The notes under the pieces are model-generated. The model did not search any database. It had not been told where the DNA came from and saw only the letters and a program-made list of their open reading frames with translations. A stretch of DNA of 64,000 bases, from NCBI GenBank assembly GCA_038207625.1, contig JBBQZO010000025.1, forward strand, positions 1 through 64,000, read 5' to 3'. Source of the DNA: JBBQZO01 sp038207625 (GTDB lineage Bacteria; Pseudomonadota; Gammaproteobacteria; Burkholderiales; Burkholderiaceae_D). The translations under genes were made by a program, and so were the position numbers. This document shows positions 35,086 to 44,328 of this stretch, one piece after another (position 1 is the first letter of the stretch; the number at the start of each line of letters is the position of its first letter).

Positions 35086-36622
35086 TGTCGGCGATCTCGG
35101 CGTACATCGGCTGCAGACGCGCATACATCTTCTGATACACGCGCCGGTACAGCCGGTCGTACACCTGGTGGTTGGCCGCGATCGGTTCGAACACCCGGCC
35201 GATGCGGGTCATCGCCTTGATCGCGCTGGCGAAATCGGGATACAAGCCCAGTCCGACGGCCGCGTCGATGGCCGCGCCCAGACCGGACGTTTCGTAGATG
35301 TGCGGGCGCGCCGTGGGCAGACCGAAAATGTCGGCCGTGAGCTGCATGGCCGCGTCGCTTTGCGAGCCGCCGCCGGAAATACGCAACTGCGTGATCGGCA
35401 CGCCGCTGCGTTTTTCGATGCGCTCCTTGCCCTCGCGCAGCGCGTAGGCCAGCCCTTCGAGGATCGCGCGGTACATGTGCGCGCGCGTGTGCACGTCGCC
35501 GAAACCGATGATCGCCCCCTTCGCCTCCGGCCCCGGCACGCGGATGCCCGGGCTCCAGTACGGTTGCAGCATCAGCCCCATCGAGCCGGGCGGCACCGAG
35601 TTGACCAGTTCGTCGAACAGGTGCTCGGGCGGCACGCCCTGGGCCTTCGCCTGCACCTGCTCATGGTGGCCGAACTGCTCCTTGAACCAGTTGACCATCC
35701 AGTAGCCGCGAAAAATCTGCACCTCGGTGCTGTACGCGTGCGGAATGGCGGCCGGGTACGGCGGAATGAACGGCGTCACTTCGACATATTTGGCGCTGGT
35801 GGTGTTGATGGTGGCGGTGGTGCCGTAGCTCAGGCAGCCGATGTGCGGCTGCTCGCAACCGGCCCCGATCACCTCGCAGGCCTTGTCGGCGGCGGCTGCC
35901 ACCAGCGGCGTGCCCAGCGGGATGCCGGTGGCCACGGCCGCCTGCGCGTCGATGGTGCCGATGATGGTGCCCGGCGCCACCAGCTCGGGCAGCATCGACG
36001 GCTTGATCGCCAGCGCCTGCCACTTCCAGTCGCGCGCGCCGGCCCAGGCCTGGCCCTTGTAGTCGAACGGCACATAGCCAACTTGCGATCCGGTCGAGTC
36101 GACGAAGCGATTGCACAGGCGGTAGTTCAGGTAACCGGACAACAGCAGGAATTTGTCGGTCTTGGCCCACACCTCGGGCTGATTGGCCTTGATCCAGTTG
36201 ATCTCCGCTTCGCCGCGAAAAAAATTGATGGTCGAGTCGACCCGCGCCAGCTTGAACGCGGTGCGCCACAACAGCCCCAGCGGCGGCACCTCGTCGGTGC
36301 GGCGCTGGTCCAGCCAGGTGATGGCCGGGCGCAGCGGACGGCCGTCCTTGTCCAGATTGACGACGGTGCCGCGCTGGGTCGTCACCGCCACACCACGGAT
36401 GCTGGACTTGTCCACCCCCGGCTGGGTCCACAGACCCTGGCAGGCGGCGCACACCGCCAGCCAGTAATCGTCCGCCTCGTGCTCGGCCCAGCCCGGGTGG
36501 GTGGAAAAATACGCTTCCAGGTGCACCTGCGACTTGGCGACGATATTGCCGGCCAGGTCGAACAGAATTGCGCGCACGCTCTGGGTGCCGTTGTCGATGG
36601 CGAGGATGGTGGAGTCGGACAT
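35060..36622 (-). CDS. FGGY-family carbohydrate kinase
   Basis: Phosphorylates a sugar or polyol. The 520 residues show the FGGY ATPase phosphate-1 motif ILAIDNGTQSVRAILFDLAG, the substrate-side WLDQRRTDE, central GCLSYGTTATINTT and the C-terminal adenosine motif LRISGGGSQSDAAMQLTADIFGLP. It is the last gene of an operon with GlpD and an FAD oxidase. The context points to glycerol or a glycerol-like polyol, but it differs from standard GlpK and the substrate is not proved. Its 3' end overlaps the GGDEF gene by 26 bp. Confidence 0.85.
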   Translation of the reverse strand: MSDSTILAIDNGTQSVRAILFDLAGNIVAKSQVHLEAYFSTHPGWAEHEADDYWLAVCAACQGLWTQPGVDKSSIRGVAVTTQRGTVVNLDKDGRPLRPAITWLDQRRTDEVPPLGLLWRTAFKLARVDSTINFFRGEAEINWIKANQPEVWAKTDKFLLLSGYLNYRLCNRFVDSTGSQVGYVPFDYKGQAWAGARDWKWQALAIKPSMLPELVAPGTIIGTIDAQAAVATGIPLGTPLVAAAADKACEVIGAGCEQPHIGCLSYGTTATINTTSAKYVEVTPFIPPYPAAIPHAYSTEVQIFRGYWMVNWFKEQFGHHEQVQAKAQGVPPEHLFDELVNSVPPGSMGLMLQPYWSPGIRVPGPEAKGAIIGFGDVHTRAHMYRAILEGLAYALREGKERIEKRSGVPITQLRISGGGSQSDAAMQLTADIFGLPTARPHIYETSGLGAAIDAAVGLGLYPDFASAIKAMTRIGRVFEPIAANHQVYDRLYRRVYQKMYARLQPMYAEIADITGYPKQV

Positions 36623-36638
36623 GGCTTCCTGATGTGCT

Positions 36639-38222
36639 TTAAAGTGGTGGCAGGCTATAGCTGGCCTGCCATAGTGCCAGATAGGCAGCTTGTTCGGTGT
36701 CCCAGCGCGCGTCGTCCCAGCCCAGCTCGAACTGGCAGATCACGCGAATGCGCGTGAGCAGCGCGGCTCCGCCATGCGCCAGTTGCAGGCCGAGCCGGGT
36801 GCGCCGCAGCAGCAGGTCTTCCAGGTGCAGTACCGCTTCGGCGCGCGCGGCCCAGCGCAGTTCGGCCCACAGGGTGTCGGTGCCGGGGATGGTTTCCAGC
36901 TCGCCCGGCTGGGCGCAATCGATCAGCGCCTGCGCCTGTGCGCCGTGACGGCCCAACAGGCGTTCCAGTTGCTGGGCGGTCAGGCGTCGGCCGGCATCGG
37001 CGCGTGCCACGCGCGCGAAAATGGGCGCCGGCTTGAGCGCGTCGTGCCAGCCGGGCAGCAAGGGCATCGCATGCTTGAGCGCGTCCAGCGCAATGACGCG
37101 AAAGGTCGTCATCTTGCCGCCGGTGACCGTCAGCAGGCCGGCATCCAACCATACCGCATGGTCGCGCGCTTCCTTGGACGGGTCGCTCTGGCCGCTGTCG
37201 ATCACCGGACGCACGCCGGCGTAGGTGGCCAGCACGTCGCCCTCGCACAGGTCGATGGCGGGAAACTGGACGCGCAAGGCTTGCATCAGATAATCGACTT
37301 CGGCGCGCGTGATGCGCGCTTCCACGTTCAGGTCGGCGCCGTGGTCCACGTCGGTGGTGCCCACCAGCGTCACGCCCTCCCACGGGAAAGCAAACACCGG
37401 GCGCCCGTCGCGCGGATGCATCAGGCTGATCGCCTGCGCCAGCGGCAAACGCCAGGCCGGCAGCACCAGATGACTGCCGCGCAGCGGGCGCAGGCGCGCC
37501 TTGGCGCCCGTCTGACCGCGCAGCCCGTCGGCCCAGGCGCCGGTGGCACTGATCACCAGGCGCGCGCGCACAGCGTGACTGGCGCCGGACAGGCCATCGA
37601 CCAATTGCGCGCCGCACACCTTGCCGTCGTGCCGCAGCAGCGACTGCGCCGCCATGTAGTTCAGCGCCACGCCGCCGTGTTGCTGCGCCTCTTGCAGCAC
37701 GCGCAGCACCAGGCGCGCGTCGTCGGTCTTGGCGTCGGTGTAGCGCATGCCGCCGTTCAGATTGGCGCGTCCGATATTGGGCGCCATCATCAAAAATTCG
37801 TCGGTCTTGTAATAGTGGCGTTCGCGCTGTCCGGCCAGAAAATCGTAGATCGCCAGGCCAAGCAGGAACAGCTTGCGTCCAGGTTTGCCGCCGGTGTAAT
37901 CGGCGAACGCGAAGCTTTGGCGCTCGACCAGGCCGGGCGCCTCGTGCAACAGGTTCTGGCGTTCCTGCACCGATTCGCGCGTCAGTGCCAGCTTGCCCTC
38001 TTTCAGATAGCGCAAGCCGCCATGCACCAGCTTGGACGAGCGGCTCGACGTGCCCCAGGCGAAATCGCGCTGCTCGACCAGCAGCGCCTTCAAGCCGCGG
38101 CGCGACGCTTCGAGCAGGATGCCGGCGCCGGTGATGCCTCCGCCGATGATGACGACATCCCATTCGCGCGCCAGCACCTCGGGCAACGCGTCGCGCCAGC
38201 CGCTGGCCCAGGCGCGCGTCAA
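36639..38222 (-). CDS. glpD: glycerol-3-phosphate dehydrogenase/oxidase (GlpD family)
   Basis: FAD enzyme that oxidises sn-glycerol-3-phosphate to dihydroxyacetone phosphate at the inner membrane. The 527 residues show the FAD dinucleotide motif DVVIIGGGITGAGILLEASRRGL, GTSSRSSKLVHGGLRYL, VISATGAWADGLRG, FPWEGVTLVGTTDVDHG and VTGGKMTTFRVIA. It follows the FAD oxidase gene with an ATGA overlap and precedes the FGGY kinase by 17 bp, so the three are translated from one message. Kinase plus GlpD makes a glycerol-type catabolic pair. Confidence 0.92.
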   Translation of the reverse strand: MTRAWASGWRDALPEVLAREWDVVIIGGGITGAGILLEASRRGLKALLVEQRDFAWGTSSRSSKLVHGGLRYLKEGKLALTRESVQERQNLLHEAPGLVERQSFAFADYTGGKPGRKLFLLGLAIYDFLAGQRERHYYKTDEFLMMAPNIGRANLNGGMRYTDAKTDDARLVLRVLQEAQQHGGVALNYMAAQSLLRHDGKVCGAQLVDGLSGASHAVRARLVISATGAWADGLRGQTGAKARLRPLRGSHLVLPAWRLPLAQAISLMHPRDGRPVFAFPWEGVTLVGTTDVDHGADLNVEARITRAEVDYLMQALRVQFPAIDLCEGDVLATYAGVRPVIDSGQSDPSKEARDHAVWLDAGLLTVTGGKMTTFRVIALDALKHAMPLLPGWHDALKPAPIFARVARADAGRRLTAQQLERLLGRHGAQAQALIDCAQPGELETIPGTDTLWAELRWAARAEAVLHLEDLLLRRTRLGLQLAHGGAALLTRIRVICQFELGWDDARWDTEQAAYLALWQASYSLPPL

Positions 38223-39814
38223 GGCGTCACCAGCTTGCCGGGATTCATCCGGCCGTCCGGATCGAAATGACGGAACATCGCGCGCATCGCGCTGATGCCC
38301 AGCGGGCCTTTTTCCGCTTCCAGATAGGGCGCATGGTCAACGCCCACACCATGCTGGTGGCTGATGGTGCCGCCATTGGCCACGATGGCCTGGCACACGG
38401 CCGCCTTGAGCGCCTGCCAGCGCGCCAGATCTTCCTCGTAATTGCCGGTCAGCCGATACACGAACGTGGTGTAGACGCTGGCCCCTTGCGCATACAGGTG
38501 CGACAGATGGGTGTAGGCATGCACCTTTTCGCCGGACGCGCCAAACGCGATTACGGCGGCCCGCTCGACCGCTTCCATCATCGGCGTCACGCGGCTCCAG
38601 TCGACGGCAGTCTCGCAGGTGTCGATCGCGTAGCCATGCTGCCAGGCGGCGTTGCGCAGGTAGACGTTGCGGAAACGGTTCTGCTTCCACTTGTCGCCCA
38701 TGCTGCGCCCGATGTGCACGCCGTGAAATTGGCGCGTGATCGCCAGCGCCGACTTCAGGGCCGCGCCGGTGGTGCGCTTCTGCCCGCTCACGCCGATCAT
38801 CAGCATGCACTTGCCTTCCTTGCAGCCGCGCCAGCCCAGATAGGTTTCCAGCGCGCCGATCAGCTTTTTATGGCCGGCCAGCGTCAGCATCGTCATCGTC
38901 TCGAGCCCGTTGGACAGGCGCAGCATCGACAAGGGCAGCTTGGCCTGGACCACCGCGCGCACCGCGTTGCGCGCCGTTTCCCAGTCCGGGAAGAACACCG
39001 CGTGAAACGCTTCATGCTCGGGCAACGGCGTCACGCGCACGGTCGCTTCGGTCAGCACGCCCAGCCGTCCTTCCGAACCGAGCACCATTTCGCGCAGGTC
39101 GGTGCCGGCCGCCGAGGCGGGAAAGGTGGGGATCGACAGCGTACCGGCCGGGGTTTCCACCTGGCCGCCGGCGAACATCTGTTCGATGCGTCCGTAGCGC
39201 AGCGACTGCTGGCCCGACGAGCGCGTGACGACCCAGCCGCCCAGCGTCGAATATTCGAACGATTGCGGGAAGTGGCCCAGCGTGTAGCCGTGCGCGCGCA
39301 ACTGCGCTTCCATGTCGGGACCGAACACGCCGGCGCCGAAGGTGGCCAGTTGGGCGTCTTTGTCCAGATTTTTCAAATTGCACAGGCGCGTCAGGTTCAG
39401 CGTCAGCACCGGTTTGGCGCCTTCAGGTGCGCTCAGGTGGCCGGCCACGCTGGTGCCGCCACCGTAAGGGATCAGCAGCACGTCGTTGGCCTTGGCAAAT
39501 GCCAGCAGTTCGCGCACCTGCTCTGCGCTGTCGGGAAACGCGACCCCATCGGGCACCGTGCCGACCCGGCCATAGCGCAATTTGAGCCAGTCCGGCAGGC
39601 TTTGGCCCAGCGCATTGGCCAGCCGGGTCGACGCCGTGACGTCGATCAGCGGATGGGGCGGCAGGCGCCCAGGCGCGATCTGCGCGCACACATCGGCACG
39701 CAGCGCGTCGCCGCCCGGACGCCCCGGCCCCACCAGCGTGGCCAAAAATGCCAACGCATCAGCGTTCAATGCAAATTCAATCGCGTCGTCGCCCCAACCA
39801 TTCCATCGTCTCAT
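38219..39814 (-). CDS. FAD-binding oxidase similar to alkyldihydroxyacetonephosphate synthase
   Basis: A vanillyl-alcohol-oxidase-type flavoprotein. From the ATG at 39814 (MRRWNGWGDDAIEF, 531 residues) it has the FAD-binding segment VLLIPYGGGTSVAGHL, FPQSFEYSTLGGWVVTRSSGQQSLRYGRIEQM and the ADPS-like C-terminal HQHGVGVDHAPYLEAEKG with the catalytic-region His, ending HFDPDGRMNPGKL. A GTG 18 codons upstream is the alternative start. Bacterial members may use ether-lipid-related or 2-hydroxyacid substrates. It heads the glpD-FGGY operon and is divergent from an AraC regulator. Confidence 0.82.
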   Translation of the reverse strand: MRRWNGWGDDAIEFALNADALAFLATLVGPGRPGGDALRADVCAQIAPGRLPPHPLIDVTASTRLANALGQSLPDWLKLRYGRVGTVPDGVAFPDSAEQVRELLAFAKANDVLLIPYGGGTSVAGHLSAPEGAKPVLTLNLTRLCNLKNLDKDAQLATFGAGVFGPDMEAQLRAHGYTLGHFPQSFEYSTLGGWVVTRSSGQQSLRYGRIEQMFAGGQVETPAGTLSIPTFPASAAGTDLREMVLGSEGRLGVLTEATVRVTPLPEHEAFHAVFFPDWETARNAVRAVVQAKLPLSMLRLSNGLETMTMLTLAGHKKLIGALETYLGWRGCKEGKCMLMIGVSGQKRTTGAALKSALAITRQFHGVHIGRSMGDKWKQNRFRNVYLRNAAWQHGYAIDTCETAVDWSRVTPMMEAVERAAVIAFGASGEKVHAYTHLSHLYAQGASVYTTFVYRLTGNYEEDLARWQALKAAVCQAIVANGGTISHQHGVGVDHAPYLEAEKGPLGISAMRAMFRHFDPDGRMNPGKLVTP

Positions 39815-39928
39815 CAGTTTTTTCCCGTTATACTTAGGCGCATTTCGTAGCCGCACTGTCGATTCCACCAGAGTAAGCGAGCAGCTTGCGCCGGTATTGC
39901 GCTTTTATGACATTCGCCTTGTTCGATC

Positions 39929-40948
39929 ATGCCACCATCCCCGACTGACACACGCCGCGTAACCGGCTCCTATTTGCAGCCCTTGCTGGAGGCGGCCGCT
40001 GCGCGCGGTGTCGATGCGCTGGCACTGGCGCGCGGCGCCGGTCTGGCCGACGACGCGCTGTGCCCGCTGCCCGAGTCGCTGGGCGCCGATGACTATGTGC
40101 GCCTGCTGGAAACGGGCGCGGCGCTGGCCGACGATGCGCACTTCGGCCTGCACGTGGGCGAGCGCGTCAAGCTGGGCACCTACAGCGTGTACGGCCTGAT
40201 ACTGCTCAGTTGCGGCGACTTCGGCCAGGCCTTGCAGCAAACCGTGCGCTACGAGCAGCTGGCGCACGACCTGGGCCGCTCGGCGCTGCATCTGGACGGC
40301 GCCACCGCCCACTACGAATGGCTGAGCAACTACGCGGACGGTCAGCGCCACCTGGTCGAGAGCGTGTTCGCCGGCATCCGGGTGTTCGGCAACTGGCTGG
40401 CCGGCACGGCGCTGCCGGCCAGCGAGCTGGCGTTTCGCCACCACAGCGGCGCCGATGCAGGCGAATACCTGCGCGTCTTTGGCCTGCTGCCCAGCTTTGG
40501 CGCGCCCACCAACGTGGCCAGCTTCGACGCGCGGATGCTGGCCTGGCCGGTGCCCAACGCCGACGTCGGCCTGTATCCGGTGCTGCAGCAACACGCCGAG
40601 CAGTTGCTCAAGCAGCGCGCGCCGCTCGACCAGGGCGTCGTCGCGCAAGTGCATGCGGCCATCATCCGCAACCTGGCGCACGACAAGGTGCGCCTGTCCT
40701 CGATCGCCGACGAACTGAAGATCGCGCCGCGCACGCTGCAGCGCAAGCTGGCCGAGGCTGGCGCCACCTTCGGCCAGGTGCTCGACCAGGCCCGTTACGC
40801 GCTGGCCAAGGACTATCTGCGCCAGCCAGGCCTGTCGCTGGTCGACATCGCCTTCTTGCTTGGCTACCAGGAACAAAGCGCGTTCAACCATGCATTCAAG
40901 GAATGGTCGGGCGTCAATCCCGGCTCCTTGCGCGAGCCGCGCCGCTAG
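39929..40948 (+). CDS. AraC-family transcriptional regulator (OruR-like, N-terminal arabinose-binding-type domain)
   Basis: A 339-residue regulator with an N-terminal effector domain (about 15-200, SYLQPLLEAAAARGVD, FGLHVGERVKLGTYSVYGL) and a C-terminal AraC double helix-turn-helix (about 245-339: VRLSSIADELKIAPRTLQRKLAEAG and VDIAFLLGYQEQSAFNHAFKEWSGVNP). It is divergent from the FAD oxidase-glpD-kinase operon with about 115 bp between start codons, so it most likely controls that operon. The effector is unknown. Confidence 0.9.
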   Translation: MPPSPTDTRRVTGSYLQPLLEAAAARGVDALALARGAGLADDALCPLPESLGADDYVRLLETGAALADDAHFGLHVGERVKLGTYSVYGLILLSCGDFGQALQQTVRYEQLAHDLGRSALHLDGATAHYEWLSNYADGQRHLVESVFAGIRVFGNWLAGTALPASELAFRHHSGADAGEYLRVFGLLPSFGAPTNVASFDARMLAWPVPNADVGLYPVLQQHAEQLLKQRAPLDQGVVAQVHAAIIRNLAHDKVRLSSIADELKIAPRTLQRKLAEAGATFGQVLDQARYALAKDYLRQPGLSLVDIAFLLGYQEQSAFNHAFKEWSGVNPGSLREPRR

Positions 40949-40987
40949 ACTCCGGGCCGGCGGCGCACCGGTGATGCTTATCGGCGC

Positions 40988-40993
40988 TATAAT
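40988..40993 (+). promoter_or_regulatory. -10 box TATAAT before dapC
   Basis: A perfect TATAAT lies 40 bp upstream of the dapC start. No good -35 is seen at 16-18 bp, as is common in high-GC betaproteobacteria. Confidence 0.45.
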
Positions 40994-41032
40994 GCCCGGG
41001 CCATTTTCGCGTTTCTAACCATAGCCTGCGCC

Positions 41033-42250
41033 GTGAACCCACATCTCGACAAACTGCATCCCTACCCGTTCGAAAAGCTGCGTCAGCTGTTCGCCGGCGT
41101 CACGCCGAATCCGGACTACAGCGCCATCAGCCTGGGGATAGGCGAGCCCAAGCATCCGACACCGGCCTTCATCCAGAAAGCGCTCAGCCACAATCTGCAG
41201 GGACTGGCCAACTATCCCAGCACGCACGGCAGCGACGCGCTGCGCGTGGCGATCGCCGACTGGCTGGTGCGCCGCTATGATGTGCCAACGCTGGACCCGG
41301 CCACCCAGGTGCTGCCGGTGAACGGCTCGCGCGAGGCGCTGTTTGCGATCGCCCACACGGTAATCGACCCGAACGCGAATGCGCTGGTGATGTGCCCGAA
41401 CCCGTTCTACCAGATCTATGAAGGCGCCGCCTATCTGGCCGGCGCCGAGCCCTACTTCGTCAATTCGGACCCGGCGCGCAATTTCGCCTGCGACTACGCC
41501 AGCGTGCCCGACTCGGTATGGGCGCGCGTGCAGCTGCTGTACCTGTGCTCGCCGGGCAATCCGACCGGCGCGATCCTGACGATCGACGACTGGACGCGCC
41601 TGTTCGCGCTGTCGGACCGCTACGGTTTCGTGATCGCCGCCGACGAATGCTATTCCGAGATCTACCACGGCAGCGCCGCGCCGCTGGGCGCGCTGGAAGC
41701 GGCCCACCAGCTCGGGCGCAGCACGGGAGAGCACGCGTATGCCCGCCTGGTGGTGTTCTCCAGCCTGTCCAAACGCTCCAACGTGCCGGGCATGCGCTCC
41801 GGTTTCGTGGCCGGCTGCGCCGCCACGCTGAAAAAATTCCTGCTGTACCGCACCTACCAGGGCGGTGCCATGGCCCCGCCGGTGCAACTGGCGTCGGCCG
41901 CCGCATGGGGCGACGAGACCCACGTCGCCGACAATCGCGCCAAATACCGCGAGAAGTTCCACCTCATCACACCGCTGCTGCAAACGGTGATGCACGTTGC
42001 CCTGCCCGACGCCGGGTTTTACCTGTGGGCCGACATCTCGGCCACGGGTTTGTCCGACACCGAGTTCGCGCGCCGTCTGTACGCCGAATACCACGTCACG
42101 GTACTGCCAGGGAGCTATCTGGCGCGCGACGCGCACGGGATCAACCCCGGCGCCGGGCGCATCCGCATGGCGCTGGTGGCCGAAGTCGACGAAGGCCTCG
42201 AAGCGGCGCAACGCATCGTCCAGTTCTGCCACAGCTTAGCCAATGCCTGA
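41033..42250 (+). CDS. dapC: succinyldiaminopimelate transaminase
   Basis: PLP aminotransferase converting N-succinyl-2-amino-6-ketopimelate to N-succinyl-LL-diaminopimelate in lysine/peptidoglycan synthesis. The 405-residue protein has ISLGIGEPKHPTP, VLPVNGSREALFAIAH, YLCSPGNPTGAIL, VIAADECYSEIY and the PLP lysine in VFSSLSKRSNVPGMRSGFVAG. The KRSNVPGMRSGF segment is typical of DapC. It is followed directly by dapD, with dapE a few genes on, strongly supporting the assignment. Confidence 0.95.
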   Translation: MNPHLDKLHPYPFEKLRQLFAGVTPNPDYSAISLGIGEPKHPTPAFIQKALSHNLQGLANYPSTHGSDALRVAIADWLVRRYDVPTLDPATQVLPVNGSREALFAIAHTVIDPNANALVMCPNPFYQIYEGAAYLAGAEPYFVNSDPARNFACDYASVPDSVWARVQLLYLCSPGNPTGAILTIDDWTRLFALSDRYGFVIAADECYSEIYHGSAAPLGALEAAHQLGRSTGEHAYARLVVFSSLSKRSNVPGMRSGFVAGCAATLKKFLLYRTYQGGAMAPPVQLASAAAWGDETHVADNRAKYREKFHLITPLLQTVMHVALPDAGFYLWADISATGLSDTEFARRLYAEYHVTVLPGSYLARDAHGINPGAGRIRMALVAEVDEGLEAAQRIVQFCHSLANA

Positions 42251-42291
42251 CTATTCGCATCCCGATCCGACACTCTACGACTGACATCATC

Positions 42292-43119
42292 ATGACCCAA
42301 CAACTTCAACAACTGATCGACCAGGCCTGGGAACAGCGCGCCGACATCACCCCGGCCAACGGCAGCGCCGAACTGCGCGAGGCGGTCGGCCACGTCATCC
42401 ATGGCCTGGACGACGGCAGCTTGCGCGTGGCGCAAAAAACCGGCGCCGACTGGGTCGTCAACCAGTGGATCAAGAAAGCCGTGCTGCTCTCGTTCCGACT
42501 GGAAAACAACAGCGTCATGACGGGCGACGGCACCATGCAGTTCTACGACAAGGTGCCCACCAAGTTCGCCAATTACACGGCCGACGATTTCGCGCGCGGC
42601 GGTTTTCGCGTGGTGCCACCGGCGGTGGCGCGGCGCGGCAGCTTCATCGCCAAGAACGTCGTGCTGATGCCGTCCTACGTCAACATCGGCGCCTACGTCG
42701 ACGAAGGCGCCATGATCGACACCTGGGCCACGGTCGGCTCATGCGCCCAGATCGGCAAGAACGTTCACCTGTCCGGCGGCGTGGGCATCGGCGGCGTGCT
42801 CGAACCGATGCAGGCCAACCCGACCATCATCGAAGACAACTGCTTCATCGGCGCCCGTTCGGAAATCGTCGAAGGCGTCATCGTCGAGGAAAACTCGGTC
42901 ATCTCGATGGGCGTCTACATCGGCCAGTCGACCAAGATCTACGATCGCGCCACCGGCGAAGTCACCTATGGTCGCGTGCCGGCCGGCTCCGTCGTGGTGT
43001 CGGGCAACCTGCCCTCGCCGGACGGTTCGTACAGCCTGTACTGCGCCGTCATCGTCAAGCGGGTCGACGCGAAAACGCGCGCCAAGACGGGCATCAACGA
43101 ACTGTTGCGCGGTATCTGA
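42292..43119 (+). CDS. dapD: 2,3,4,5-tetrahydropyridine-2,6-dicarboxylate N-succinyltransferase
   Basis: Acyltransferase that succinylates tetrahydrodipicolinate. The 275-residue protein has the N-terminal helical region (QLQQLIDQAWEQRADI) and the left-handed beta-helix of hexapeptide repeats (VNIGAYVDEGAMIDTWATVGSCAQIGKNVHLSGGVGIGGVLEP) with the family's FRVVPPAVARRGSFI. It is preceded by dapC and followed 39 bp later by pilU. Full-length and ordinary. Confidence 0.97.
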   Translation: MTQQLQQLIDQAWEQRADITPANGSAELREAVGHVIHGLDDGSLRVAQKTGADWVVNQWIKKAVLLSFRLENNSVMTGDGTMQFYDKVPTKFANYTADDFARGGFRVVPPAVARRGSFIAKNVVLMPSYVNIGAYVDEGAMIDTWATVGSCAQIGKNVHLSGGVGIGGVLEPMQANPTIIEDNCFIGARSEIVEGVIVEENSVISMGVYIGQSTKIYDRATGEVTYGRVPAGSVVVSGNLPSPDGSYSLYCAVIVKRVDAKTRAKTGINELLRGI

Positions 43120-43158
43120 CCCCGTCCCGGGCTGCTCTAACGAAGTGAGGAGATTACG

Positions 43159-44304
43159 ATGGCCATGGATCGCTTGTTTCAGCTGATGAAGGAAAAGAAC
43201 GCGTCGGACATGTTCTTCGCGGTCAATTCGCCGGTGCATCTGAAGATTAACGGCAATCTCATTCCGATTAACCAGCAAAAGCTGGACCCGGACAATATCA
43301 ACTCGCTGCTGTCGGAGATTTGCACGCCGGCCCAACTGGAAGTGCTCGAGCGCGACAACGAGCTCAACATGGGTGTGTCGGTGCACAACCTGGGGCGCTT
43401 TCGTTTGTCGGCGTTCCGCCAGCGCGGCTCGATCTCGGTCGTGTTCCGCTTCGTGCCGGCGAATATTCCGGCGCTGGCCGACCTGCGCCTGCCGCCCATC
43501 CTGGCCGAGCTGATCATGGAAAAGCGCGGCCTGCTGCTGCTGGTGGGCGCCACCGGCTCGGGCAAGTCGACCACCATTGCGGCCATGCTGGACCACCGCA
43601 ATGAACTCAAATCGGGCCACATCCTGACGCTGGAAGACCCGATCGAGTACCTGTTCAAGAACAAGAAAGCGATCATCAGCCAGCGCGAAATCGGCGCCGA
43701 CACGGTCGACTTCTACACGGCGCTGCGCAATTCGATGCGCCAGGCGCCCGACTGCATCCTGATCGGCGAGATCCGCGACAGGGAAACCATGGCCGCCGCG
43801 CTGGCCTACGCCCAGTCCGGCCACTTGGTGCTGGCCACGCTGCACGCCAACAACAGCTACAACGCGCTCAACCGCATCATCAGTTTTTATCCGATGGAGA
43901 ACCGCGCCGCGCTGCTGCAGGATCTGTCCTCGACCATCAAGGCGATCGCCTCGCAGCGGCTGGTGCGCTCGTCGGCCGGCGGCGCGCGTACGGCCGCCGT
44001 CGAGATCATGGTCAACACCCGCCACATCGCCGACCTGATCGAGAAAGGCGAAATCAGCCAGATCAAGGAGGCGCTGGAAAAGAGTCTGTCGCCCGGTTCG
44101 CAGTCGTTCGAACTGGCCTTGATGCAACTGGTCAAGGAGGGGCTGATCAGCCGCGACGAGGCATTGGCCAACGCCGACTCGGCCACCAACTTGCTGTGGC
44201 TGCTCAACAATGCCACCGCCAGCTCCAGCCTGCCCCAGGAAATGGCGCCGACCGTCGAGCCGGCCGCCGAAGCATCGTTCACGGAATTCACGCTCAACGT
44301 GTGA
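43159..44304 (+). CDS. pilU: PilU/PilT-type twitching motility ATPase
   Basis: Hexameric ATPase for type IV pilus retraction. The 381 residues include Walker A GATGSGKSTT, the Asp box ILTLEDPIEY, Walker B LIGEIRD and the His box ATLHANNSYNALNRI. The N-terminus (MDRLFQLMKEKNASDMFFAVNSPVHLKING) and extended C-terminus resemble PilU more than PilT. It sits between dapD and the Spx/dapE genes, away from pilus genes. That neighbourhood seems to be shared by relatives, but it has no clear functional logic. AGGAG precedes the start. Confidence 0.88.
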   Translation: MAMDRLFQLMKEKNASDMFFAVNSPVHLKINGNLIPINQQKLDPDNINSLLSEICTPAQLEVLERDNELNMGVSVHNLGRFRLSAFRQRGSISVVFRFVPANIPALADLRLPPILAELIMEKRGLLLLVGATGSGKSTTIAAMLDHRNELKSGHILTLEDPIEYLFKNKKAIISQREIGADTVDFYTALRNSMRQAPDCILIGEIRDRETMAAALAYAQSGHLVLATLHANNSYNALNRIISFYPMENRAALLQDLSSTIKAIASQRLVRSSAGGARTAAVEIMVNTRHIADLIEKGEISQIKEALEKSLSPGSQSFELALMQLVKEGLISRDEALANADSATNLLWLLNNATASSSLPQEMAPTVEPAAEASFTEFTLNV

Positions 44305-44328
44305 TCTGGTGCGCGCCGGCGCGCCCGT

